A stretch of 64,000 nt of DNA. Source: Dyella caseinilytica. Its GTDB lineage: Bacteria > Pseudomonadota > Gammaproteobacteria > Xanthomonadales > Rhodanobacteraceae. The DNA is taken from positions 2,542,001 to 2,606,000 of the forward strand of contig NZ_CP064030.1 in assembly GCF_016865235.1 (NCBI RefSeq). Direction: 5' to 3'. The position numbers and the translations under genes were made by a program. Position 1 is the first letter of the stretch. Each line of letters starts with the position of its first letter. This document shows positions 49,620 through 59,600 of the stretch, piece by piece. The notes beneath the pieces were generated by a model that saw only the letters and a program-made list of their open reading frames with translations, was not told the DNA's origin and did no database searches.

Positions 49620-49646
49620 TAAACTTTTTCGACAAATCCCCGATAA
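49620..49646 (+). promoter_or_regulatory. Sigma-28 (FliA-type) promoter, rightward
   Basis: TAAACTTT (49620-49627), 11 bases, CCCGATAA (49639-49646): 7 of 8 matches to each half of TAAAGTTT-N11-GCCGATAA. Including the flanking CCCC it matches the rhs1 promoter at 27 of 32 positions. It points right, away from the TPR gene, towards the 130-residue gene at 50116, which would leave a leader of about 460 bases. A non-coding RNA is an alternative product. Confidence 0.7.
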
Positions 49647-50115
49647 GACACACAGCAGAGACCAAGCAGGACTCTGCCAGTACTGCATCCCACTCCACGG
49701 CTACTACTCCTTGCGCACGGACAATATGCCCGCGCGCCCCCTGTTAATCCCTGTAGCTTCCGTACGACGATGAAACGTGTCGTTTGGTCCTTCGCGCTTG
49801 TCTTGCGCTGCCCCTTACACCGCACTTGACGCAAATCAAAGGCGTTGTGCAATTAATCTAGAGTCGAATTTCACCGACTGTCAACAAACTTCTCACGCGA
49901 TTTCGATAACACCGAATAGTGCATAAACATACGACAAAATCGCAAATTCTTAGCGAGCAAATTTTGATGGAACTCATTGAAATCGCTCGCTTCTCAATGA
50001 CCTGAACATCTTGCACCCGAGCTCATTCATACATGTGAAGAAGACGTGATTAAAGTAAAAATCGGGCTACACTCCACCTTGTTCGCCGCCAAGTTGAGCC
50101 AATGGATACCGTTAC
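49647..50115. other. Intergenic region between divergent operons
   Basis: About 470 bases without a convincing gene. The right half is AT-rich (about 49850-50080). It holds the leftward sigma-70-like promoter at 49855-49884 and would be the leader of any transcript from the rightward sigma-28 site. Two tiny frames (16 and 19 codons) lack Shine-Dalgarno sites. Confidence 0.6.
49855..49884 (-). promoter_or_regulatory. Sigma-70-like promoter of the flagellar-type operon
   Basis: TTGACA (49879-49884), 18 bases, TAGATT (49855-49860) on the minus strand. It is the best promoter upstream of the TPR gene and would give a leader of about 240 bases before 49609. It suggests the operon, including its own sigma-28 gene, is transcribed by the housekeeping polymerase. 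Confidence 0.55.
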
Positions 50116-50508
50116 ATGGGCACCGATCGCATTACCCCATCGTCGTCGTTGCTTGAAACCTTGCGTGCACTCGCACGCGATCGCACACAGGATGTGCAGC
50201 GCGGTACGCCAGCAGGAAAATCCATCCCCAAAGACGGGCAGATCCCAGTAATAGCCAAGCACGATGTGCAAGCCTTGCGCAGTCGTCTACACGAGCTTGC
50301 CGCTGAAACCGACCTCTCCGATACACAATCGATGTTGCAGGCTAGAAGTCAGGTATTGCGCGAAATTCTGCTGTGGGAATTTGGCGGTGACTTCCGCATG
50401 GATTCCCAGTTCCTGCCGGTGGTGGATGCGATCGGCAAAACGCTCGATGCGGACCCTAACTTGCAGCAGCGCTTCATGGATTTGATGACAGATCTGCGCA
50501 AAGCTTGA
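50116..50508 (+). CDS. 130-residue protein of unknown function, possibly in the sigma-28 regulon
   Basis: The product opens MGTDRITPSSSLLETLRALA and has helical stretches (VQALRSRLHELAAETDLSD, MLQARSQVLREILLWEFGGD, LQQRFMDLMTDLRKA). There is no signal or membrane segment. It is the only rightward gene in this part and lies downstream of the sigma-28-type promoter at 49620. Its small, helical, cytosolic nature and location would fit an anti-sigma factor, export chaperone or secreted regulator. It does not show clear FlgM motifs, and I do not recognise a family. Confidence 0.6.
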   Translation: MGTDRITPSSSLLETLRALARDRTQDVQRGTPAGKSIPKDGQIPVIAKHDVQALRSRLHELAAETDLSDTQSMLQARSQVLREILLWEFGGDFRMDSQFLPVVDAIGKTLDADPNLQQRFMDLMTDLRKA

Positions 50509-50566
50509 TCTGGTTGGCGTCGAATCTCGGGAAGAGGCTTACCTCGAAGCCGACGCCATTAACATG

Positions 50567-50678
50567 CCTCACCGTCGTCCCGGCGAAAGCCGGGACCCAG
50601 TGACTTTGACTTTTGACGTCACGCTTAGGCGAGGTTGAAAGGCGCTGGGTCCCGGCTTTCGCCGGGACGACGGTGAGG
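50567..50678. repeat. Paired REP palindromes (BIME-like)
   Basis: Two perfect 34-base inverted copies (50567-50600 and 50645-50678) face each other across a 44-base spacer. Each contains the hairpin GTCCCGGC-GAAA-GCCGGGAC. It sits between two convergent genes and may serve as a bidirectional 3' element. This is the classical REP pair arrangement, in a genome that also carries RAYT genes. The remaining 350 bases between 50508 and 50860 show no gene. Confidence 0.9.
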
Positions 50679-50859
50679 AGACATAGAGGGAGATCATGCC
50701 GAAAGGCTACGAATGGTTACTTGACGCGACAACTCCACAGACCGAGTCTCGCAACACTTCTCGTCCTACCGGCTACCGGCTAATTTTTTCCCGGACAGCA
50801 GTGCACATTCGCGGACATAACGGCTTCTTTTGCGACAATCTATCGCAATCGTTATTGCA

Positions 50860-52767
50860 CTAACCACTTCTATAGTTTTCAAAAGTGACTGGGGATTTGC
50901 CAGCTCGCCGATGTGAGGCCATTTGCAGCAGAACGTCTTCAAAGTCCCGTGCAAACCCCTTTATGTCGAACAAAGGTGATCTCGAACGCTGCCCGGCAAG
51001 CTTTACTTTGATCCTCGATCGGTACGCTGCATCGCGTCCATAACGCACGGCCTTCATGACAAACGCCGCATCGTCTTCCGCATTCATTTCCGACATACCA
51101 AGGTGGTGATTCAAGCTGCCAGCCACCCGACTCGCAAATGTGTCACCCGGTCTGGTGAGCACCGGACATCCTGCCCACAAGGCATCAGAAGCAACGGTAT
51201 GGGCGTTGTAATCTTCCGTATCGAGAAACAGGTCCACATGCCGGTAACGCGCAAGATAAGCCTTGTGCGGCAACTTCTGCATAAAGATCAATCTTGATGG
51301 AGCAACCCCCATAAGCTCGGCCTGCTCGCGCAATCGCTGCGCCCCTCCACTGCCAGGCTCCAGTAGCCAGAGCACGCTTCCCGGCACCGCCGCCAACACC
51401 TGCAGCATGCGCAAAACACTGCGCGGATTGAGTTTGAAGCTGACATTGAAACACGCAAAGACCACGCCGCTTGCGGGCAATCCACAAGCTTCGCGCGAAG
51501 GAGGATCACCTACGATCCGTGTGGGATCGGAACTCTGATAGCACCGCGGCAAATAAACGACTTTTTCTGTGAAATGCGGCTGCAAAGACGGCGGCAGCAC
51601 AAAGCGATCGGCAATGATGTAATCCATGTAATCGGCACCGCTTGTGCCAGGATAAGCCAGCCAGTTCACTTGCACTGGAGCGGGACGATATGCAAACACC
51701 TCCGGCAGCCTTACCCTCGAATAACCATCCAGATCCACCAATATTTCGACACCCTCCGCCTGGATACGTGCTGCTATCTCGCTTTGCGGCACGCTCGGAA
51801 GCTCGTGAAAGGCATGAGCAGCGGCAACCAAGCGTTCGCGCGATTTACCACCATCATCGCGGGTGGAAAACAAATGCACTTCCAACTGGGAATCGCGTAA
51901 CTGCTCGAATAGCGCCGATGTCAGAATCGATGTTGGATGACGGCCAAAACCTTGAGAAACAAAGCCTACCCGCAAGCGAGGTACCACGGGTTCGGATATA
52001 GCGATCCGCTCGATAGGCTGGCATTCGACCAACCGCTTGATATGTTCCGCCTGCCGCTGTGCGCACAAAGCTTGTTGCGCTGCCGTAGCCTGCTCGGCCA
52101 ACAGGTCAAACGGCGGCAGCACCGCAAACTCTTCGTCCAGCGCCTTCAGCAGCCGCGAACTCAAGGCATCCAGGTCTTGCCATTGGCACAGGCAGCGCAG
52201 ATAGAAAACCAGCTGCCCCAGGCTGCCAAAATCGTCGGGATGCTGCTCCCATACAAGCCGAAAACCACGTGCTGCGGCATCCGGATCCTTACAGCGTACC
52301 GCCAACTCGGCCCAGTCACGGGCTAGCGCCGCATCTCCGCCGGACAGTTCCACCGCGCGTTCCGCTGCTTCTTTTGCTTCCATCATCCGGTGCTGTGCGA
52401 TCAGCGACTCGCTGAGTAGCTGCCAGCCCACGAACCGCTGCGGATGCTGACTGATCAAGTCGCGCGCACGCAATTCGGCAACATCACCCCGCCCCAAGCG
52501 AATTTCGCAGCGCCCCAGATTTACTTGTGCACCCAGGGCGCGGGCATCCTGCGCTGCCACGGCGTAGCAAGAGGCAGCATGGGCGAAAGCGCCCGCATGG
52601 AACAGCTGATTGCCCAGATCGTTAAGCGCTACGACATCCCATGAGGCAAGCTGCAACGCCGTGTACAGACTGGAAGTAAAATCTTCCGGTGACAGCGCAA
52701 GTGGCGAAGCTCCCTCGCCCGCCACAGCCGATCCCAATGCCCCCCAATCCCGATCCAGCATTTCCAT
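50860..52767 (-). CDS. SPINDLY-type O-linked N-acetylglucosaminyltransferase (GT41) with TPR domain
   Basis: The 635-residue cytosolic protein has an N-terminal TPR-like helical region (about residues 40-240) and a C-terminal GT41 domain. Diagnostic blocks are RVGFVSQGFGRHPTSILTSA, ILVDLDGYSRVRLPEVFAYR, the APVQVNWLAYPGTSGADYMD YIIAD segment and LFLDTEDYNAHTVASDALWA. GT41 enzymes attach GlcNAc (or fucose in some SPY proteins) to Ser/Thr of proteins. It follows the Rhs2 immunity gene by about 70 bases on the same strand. In many bacteria such enzymes modify flagellin; here no flagellin is present, so the Ser/Thr-rich toxins or hook may be substrates. Confidence 0.88.
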   Translation of the reverse strand: MEMLDRDWGALGSAVAGEGASPLALSPEDFTSSLYTALQLASWDVVALNDLGNQLFHAGAFAHAASCYAVAAQDARALGAQVNLGRCEIRLGRGDVAELRARDLISQHPQRFVGWQLLSESLIAQHRMMEAKEAAERAVELSGGDAALARDWAELAVRCKDPDAAARGFRLVWEQHPDDFGSLGQLVFYLRCLCQWQDLDALSSRLLKALDEEFAVLPPFDLLAEQATAAQQALCAQRQAEHIKRLVECQPIERIAISEPVVPRLRVGFVSQGFGRHPTSILTSALFEQLRDSQLEVHLFSTRDDGGKSRERLVAAAHAFHELPSVPQSEIAARIQAEGVEILVDLDGYSRVRLPEVFAYRPAPVQVNWLAYPGTSGADYMDYIIADRFVLPPSLQPHFTEKVVYLPRCYQSSDPTRIVGDPPSREACGLPASGVVFACFNVSFKLNPRSVLRMLQVLAAVPGSVLWLLEPGSGGAQRLREQAELMGVAPSRLIFMQKLPHKAYLARYRHVDLFLDTEDYNAHTVASDALWAGCPVLTRPGDTFASRVAGSLNHHLGMSEMNAEDDAAFVMKAVRYGRDAAYRSRIKVKLAGQRSRSPLFDIKGFARDFEDVLLQMASHRRAGKSPVTFENYRSG

Positions 52768-52838
52768 ACCCGATAACCCCTACTTCCGATTGACTCGAAA
52801 GAACGAGGACGCTTCAGCGTCAGCCTGACCTCAGTCTC

Positions 52839-53579
52839 TCAATTACCTGTCAAGAAAGACCAAAGCCATGCCTTAAGTTTGGCATTTTCAAACAATTCAA
52901 AATTAGTATCATCTCTATTTCTAATTAGAGAAAAAATGCCATCACCCTTCGAAATAATCTCAACCACAATATCCTTATAGTTTACAATTTCCATATAACC
53001 ATCAAAAACACCCTCCAAGTTATCGACTTCTTTCTCGACAAAATCATATTTTTCAAGTATGTAATCATCTCCTGTTCCACTTCGAGATTTAGGATTGTCA
53101 AATCTAATTCTTATTTTTGGACAAACACTTCGATCCCAATCAAGAGTTGGAACTATATTTTTTCTTAAATAATAAAATTCATCAATTGTTTCATTTCCAG
53201 AAAATTCAGATCTAAATATTGGAAGACGCAATACGAGATTACCTCTCTTTGCATCAAGGCGACCTTTAAAGTAAGAATGAAACTCAGGTGGCGCCATCAA
53301 AAAATCGGTAAACCCTCGACCATTCCCGGAAAGACCAGACAAAACCAGCTTGTTTTTGTCAAAACTATTCGCGGCGCTGCCGAGAACAAAGGCGGCGAAA
53401 CCATCATCCTCTATATTCTCTGACACAACCAGAAAATCACACTGCCCTATGTTAGAGTCAGCAAATTTCAAATAGTAATAATATGTAACTTTCGGCAACA
53501 CATCCCTAAAACCGATAATTCCGTCACCAAGGTCCCTGACATTTGAAAAGTTTGACACCAAATCGTTAAGAGTCAGCAC
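52839..53579 (-). CDS. Probable immunity protein of Rhs2, low GC
   Basis: The 246-residue cytosolic protein begins MLTLNDLVSNFSNVRDLGDG and has SGLSGNGRGFTDFLMAPPEF and DGYMEIVNYKDIVVEIISKG further on. It starts with GTG behind a GGAG, 23 bases after the rhs2 stop, the standard position for cognate immunity. Its DNA is strikingly AT-rich and uses AT-rich codons, unlike the flanking genes, indicating separate acquisition together with the toxin tip. The family is not recognised. Confidence 0.7.
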   Translation of the reverse strand: MLTLNDLVSNFSNVRDLGDGIIGFRDVLPKVTYYYYLKFADSNIGQCDFLVVSENIEDDGFAAFVLGSAANSFDKNKLVLSGLSGNGRGFTDFLMAPPEFHSYFKGRLDAKRGNLVLRLPIFRSEFSGNETIDEFYYLRKNIVPTLDWDRSVCPKIRIRFDNPKSRSGTGDDYILEKYDFVEKEVDNLEGVFDGYMEIVNYKDIVVEIISKGDGIFSLIRNRDDTNFELFENAKLKAWLWSFLTGN

Positions 53580-53602
53580 ACTCTTTCTCCAAATCTACTT
53601 AA

Positions 53603-56600
53603 TTACCAGGAATATCCATCACCAACGTCTTGCCTATAACGAATACCTTGACTTGACATTAAACCACCTTCTGAACTATTCGCGCCACGAAGTAGAATGC
53701 TCATGTTGCTCGTATCGTTATAGAAATCGTTTCTTACCGCCCTAGATGAATTGTAACCAACATCATTCCAATGCTGGACCACAGACGTATTGTGCTCGAT
53801 CGTTATTGCCGGATCATCTCGTGAAACGATCTCACCATCTGCCGTTAAAATCTTTCCAGCATTCGGCCCATCCTGAATGGTGTTTGCATCAAGAACAGCA
53901 TCCCTCACACCTGCTCGGTAACGGCCTGGGTATTGCGTATCGCGATTATAGACCCTAGGTCCATTGCTACTTGAAGCAAATCTACCGTCTGGTCCACGAA
54001 CTGGGCCACTACCGGTTGAACCCGACTGACCCGGCGCCGGAGCACTGGGAGCACTGGGAGCACTGGGAGCACTGGGAGCACTGGGAGCACTGCGAGCACT
54101 GGGAGCACTGGGAGCACTGGGAGCATCATCCGGGATCTTCGGAACATCCTTCCAGGAAATTGTTGGCTCTACGCGCCCACCTGGCGTAGCGGTAGTTTCA
54201 CCTCCTCCTACCTTTCCAATGAGAGCCCCTGCCGCCAAACCACCAAGCTGTTGTTCTATTCCTTTTACATCACCCTTCGATATAGCAGTACCCAAATCCC
54301 AGCCAGCAACCGCCGAACCCGTTATCGGATTGGAAGACAAAATGTTCCGAATCACGTGCGCATTTGCTGGATTGGCTGCAGCTTCCTGACCAGTATTGCT
54401 CCAGTAGTTAGGCTGATACAGCTTACCGGTGAATAGCGAGGAGCCCAATCCATAAACGATGGCTCCAAGATCGTGTACCTGAGCGATCGGCTGATAAACC
54501 ATATTGAAGGTAGACGATATAGCACCTGCCAGTATGTTACCTATGGCATCGCCAACAACGTCACCTAAAGACGCAACATTACCAATCGGGCCAACAGGTA
54601 CATCCGGAGTTGGAATCTGAGGCAACGGGGGCAGTGGAATAGGTGGTTGGAAATCGACCGGAGGCAGAACTCCGCTTGCCGCATTCCCGCTTCCAGTCGC
54701 TCCTTGGCCACTACCAGATCCGTTGCCAGTTGCCCCCACCCCACCCGATCCATTACCGCCCGCCCCGCCAGAATCGTTGTTAGTAGTGTTAGCTCCAGAA
54801 ATGTTAGTTCCAGACTGGTTGCCGGTGTTAACGAACTGAACCGTTTGCTGAATGCCATCAGCATCCGTGTACTGCCATACACGAGTGCCGTTAGGCGTAA
54901 TCATCGCCTGTACGTTCGTCTTGTCGTCCCAGAAAGTAGAATCAGCTGGACCAGCAGGAAGCGGACCACTGGTGAGTGGCTTAATACCCTTGGCGCTTCC
55001 GTAACCTACGACCTCGTGCCCGTCTACGATCGGATTACCGTCAGCCGCTTGCTGGCTATCCGGCTGCATCCAGTAGAATCCTGGCGCATATCGATTCCCA
55101 TCTTCTCCAACACCACCCGGGTAGTAGCTGGAATAGGATTCGCTTTGCGGAGTGACCTGACTGAATTGGCTATCACCGGTGACTGTTGCGGTCACCGTGA
55201 CAGCCCCCAGATTCTGGGCATTCGCAATTTGTGCGTTAGTGCTGGTATCCCCTGTTGCACTCCATTCTAGTGAGGCGGGATTGTAGGGCGTGGTGCCAGT
55301 CCCTTGCGCCGACGTTCCAGGGATATTCGCTGCATTTGATGCGGAATACTGAGCGTTCGTACTTGATCCACTGCCACTCAATTCATCGCCATTGCCTGCT
55401 TGCGTCGTACTTCCCGACGCGTAATTGCTTGATGACGACGATGGCGCATAGCCAGTCAGACTAAACGGTGTAGTTGGTCCTGCATTGTTGCCAAATTGCC
55501 AAGCGGTACTCAGCGCTGTCGACCCATTATTGGACTGACCAATACCATTCAACAACTGCGTGGACACAGACGACGAGTTGCTACCAAAAATGTAGTCTCC
55601 ATTACCTTCCCCTCCGCCATTTGAGGCAGTAGCACTTGATGCAGGTTGAACGGCTTGTTGATTTTGTCCGCTCTGCTGAGATGAGGTCTGACCTTGGTGC
55701 GATGAGTTTGGCGGGTTGAAGTAAGCGTTCAACGAACCACCAATAAAGCTGCCGGCCACTTCAGCGCCGACCTGCGCCCAACTTGGCACATGTTGATCGC
55801 CCAAAGCCTCGGTAAGTTCGCGATTGACAATGTCGCCCACGGCACTGCTGGCGGCTTGGTTAAGGCCTGCTTCAAGAGGTCCACTCGAGGGAAGGTTCAG
55901 GGCGATTTCACCGCCGATTCCTGCACCGACTGCAGTGGCCACCAATCCCGCCCAGCTAAAGTGGGCGGGCTGATCGGTGATCTGCGCTGCCAGATCATTG
56001 CCGGCATACGATGCCGCACCAACTACCGCGTCACCCCATGCGTTCAAGATGGGAGTACCAGAGCTGGTGTAGCCCGCAACCAAGGTGTTAGTTGCCCCTA
56101 ATTCACCCGCAACCCCTCCAGTAATCGCCCCACCTAGCGCAGCCTCACCGACAGCACCCCAATTGATACCGTTTTCAATACCCTCCACGTTGCCAGTGAC
56201 TTGCCCAGCCAGACTGCCTGCGACACCGGCTATCGTCCCAGCCGCAACATCTCCACCAAAGGTGCCCAACTCAGCAACGAGCGCATCGCTGGTACTGCCG
56301 TAGGTCAGAACGGTCACCACAATCGTGACCACTACCACCAAAATTTCGGCAGCAGAGCAGCCACCGCTTTGAGCTGGCGGAGGCGGAGGCGTAATCGACG
56401 GCAGATTCGGGGTGGTGCTGCCTACGATACTGGTTGGGTCATACGGCGCGAACGTCGTCGCCGTATTGCTGTGCGTTGTCACCGCCGGGATCTGCAAGCG
56501 CTGCCCCAGCACCAAGTCGGTGCTGCTGCTCAGATCATTCGCCTGGGCAATCACGTACCAAAGATTCGAGTTGCCATACTCGGCTTGCGCGATGCTCTGC

Positions 56601-59600
56601 AGCGTGTCTCCCGACTGCACCACATAGCTATCGGGGCTATCGTTGTTGCTGCTGAACGCCGTCACCTGATCGAGCACGTTCAACTGTGAGCCGTCGTTGT
56701 TGAAGCTGGCCAGCTGCTGGCCGTTGACGTAGGTGTAGTTCTGCACCTCAGCTGCGGGGTCGCTGCCCTCGTTCAACGTGGTGCCGGTGTCACCGGTGCC
56801 GCTTTGCTCTTCGATGATTTCGCCTTCGCCGTTATAGGCAAACACATGCACGGTGTCGGCGATATTGCCGTACGGGTCTTGGGTGTGCTGTTCCAGCGCC
56901 ACTTCGTCACCGCGGGTGTCGTAGATCGTCTGATCGGTAGCCGGTTGCACGTTGGGCGTGTTGGAGACACCTTCTGTTTCGGCTTGCAGGTAGGTGTCTT
57001 TCTTGAGGTAGGTCACCTGGTATTGGTCGACCAGCCCGGTGTTGTCGCGGTATTGGTAGCCCACCACGTCGCCATCAGCGTCGTAGCCGCTGGTGCCGTT
57101 GGGACCTTGGTACACCACTTCGCTATCAAATTGCAGACCGCCGTAGGTGGTGGCGTTGGGGTCGAGCGGACCGGTGGGTGGCGGCGTGTTATCGACGCCG
57201 TTCCAGTCGCTGCCGTTGTCAAATGTTTGCGATTCAGCCAGCAGGCCGCCCACGTTGTAGAAGTTGACCGTCGCGCTTTCCAGCATGCCGCTTACGTCGA
57301 CTTCTTCGCTTCCCTCCGGAGCGCTGGAGTTACCAGGAGCACTGCCGTTGGGGCGATAGGTGATGGTGCTGCCATTCTCATAGTAGGTGCTGGTAACCAG
57401 GGAGTTGCCATCGGCATCGTAGGTAGTGGTGGTATCCACGCCCATGAAGGCGGCGCCGGTAGTGACGTCGACGGCGTAGTCGGTTTCGATCAGCTCGTTT
57501 TCCTGGTTGTAGCTTTGCGATTGCGACATGGTGTCGCCGTCGCTGCTCTGAGTGATGATCCGGATGACATTGCCGTCGGCGTCGTAAACGTTCTCGTAAG
57601 ATTCGGGGTTGGTGGTGACGTCATTGGTGACGACGATCTGGTTGCTGCTATTGAGCGCACCATCAGAGATCAGTACGCGGTTGTCACCGTCATAGGTGTA
57701 CCAGGCATCCTGCGTGCTGCCATTACTGGTGACCTCCACATCACGGCGGTTGCCGGCAGCGTCGTAGCCGAAGCTTTCCTTCAGCATCGGGGCGCCGGTC
57801 ACTTCGTTGGTTTCGGTGACGGTGCTGATGCGGTTGTGGCTGTCGTAGGTGGTCTGGGTCAGTGTGTTGACGAGGTTGTTGTTGCCGTCGTAGGTGATGT
57901 CGTCTTCGCTGATCAGGTTGCCGTCGGCATCGTATTGGTAGTTGTAGCTGCTGCCATCGGAGAAGGTCTCCGAAGCGATCTGACCGTCGGCGTAGTACGT
58001 AAGCGTTTCGCTGTTGGGATCATTGATCGGGCCGGTGACATAACTCGGCGCGATCTGGCCTTGCGCCGTCGCTGACCAGTCGTCGCTTTCGCTGGTTTCC
58101 GCACCGGTGTTGGAGTCGTAGGTGTAAGTGTAGTTAGCCCCACTCAGGTCGGTATGCTGGACTACCTGGCCGTATTGGTTGTATTGCCAGCTTTCGGTGT
58201 CGCCGTCAGCGGTGGTTTCGCTGACCAGATCGCCGTCCATGTTGTAGACGTACGTATCCTGCACTACGCCGGTGGGAGCTTGCGGGATGTATTGATAGTT
58301 CCATTGCGCGTTGCACACACTCACCGAACCGATGCCGTTAGCAGTGCCCACCACGGCCAACGACGCGTAAGCCGCACCAACAGGTGCGGTGGAGGTGATG
58401 TATGAGGTCTCCCAGGCAGCGGCTCGATCGTTATTGACATAGGTGCCGGTGTCGGTGGTGATCAGTACACCGTCGGCGTTGTACCAGTTAATCGCAACCG
58501 CGCCACCTGCTGCGGCGCCATCGGGTGCCAGGTCCAACGCTAGTTGCATCGAGGCGCTGATGGTCTGCCCCGCGACTACCGGCACTTGATCCTGGTTGAC
58601 CATCACCGCCGTGCCGTTGCCGCCAAAGCTGGCTTCCCAGCCAGTGGGAGCGTTGCTGGCGGAGTGGATGGTCCACCCGTTGGTATCCCAGCCGGTATTA
58701 CCCTGGTTGAAGTTGGTGTTGGTCGCCTGGTCGGTGAAGGAGCCGGTGGGCAGTTGCACCACTGCGCCGGTATTGCCCTGACCGAGCACGGTGATACCGG
58801 CGGGTGGCGTGTAGTTCCACCACACACCGGAGCACACGACGCCTGGGTAACCTTCGTTGTAGTTGGAGCAGCCAATGGCGATGGATGCGTACGCTGCCCC
58901 TGCAGGTGCCGTGCCTGTTACAGAGTTGACACCGGAACCCTTGCCGCCGGTGATACCCGGGCCATTATCGGACTGCCCGATCATCTGGCCTTCGGCGTTG
59001 TACCAGTTGATGAACATCTCGCCGTTGCCGTTATCGCTGAGCACTTCGAATTGACCGTTGGCGGTAATGCTCTGTCCTGGCACCACCGGCACGCGATCAT
59101 TGTTCACCGCACCGCCGGCACCTCCATTGGCGTTGTCTGAGCCACTGAACATAAGCGGCCAAACCTGATCGTTGTAGTCGTAACTTCCGGCTGAGTAACC
59201 GGGATCGAAGGTCCAGCCGGTCAAGCCGTCGGCGAAGTTGGCGTTGGTCGGCGTCTGCGTCCAGTTGCCAGCGTAGTTCTCGTGATCCTCTGCCGTGCTG
59301 GCCGCATACTGTGCGGGATCCTGGCTCCAGATCACTCGGCCCTGGCTGTCGTAGCCGTCGTAGTTGGCGTTAAGGGCTGCGTCGGTAGTGTCGCCGCTTT
59401 GCAGGTCGGCGCTGCCGATGCCGTCGTAGCTGACGATGCGGTCGCCATTCTGATCAAGCACGTAAGCTTGCTGCCAAACTGCGTTGTAGGTGCCCTGCCC
59501 AGTGGCGATGAACTCGCCGGTGACTACTGCACGGCCGAGCGCATCCACATTGGTGAAGAAGATATTACCGTTGCCGTCCTGCGTGGCCACCGCATTGCCG

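Noticed and set aside
49619..49852. Leftward 77-codon frame upstream of the TPR gene
   Set aside because: No Shine-Dalgarno site, cysteine-rich random composition, and it spans regulatory sequence.
50040..50075. TAAAGTAA-type sequence before the 130-residue gene as a sigma-28 site
   Set aside because: No GCCGATAA-like element at the right spacing; the site at 49620 is far better.
53905..54147. Leftward frame with repeated Val-Leu-Pro
   Set aside because: It is the out-of-frame reading of the Ala-Pro-Ser minisatellite.
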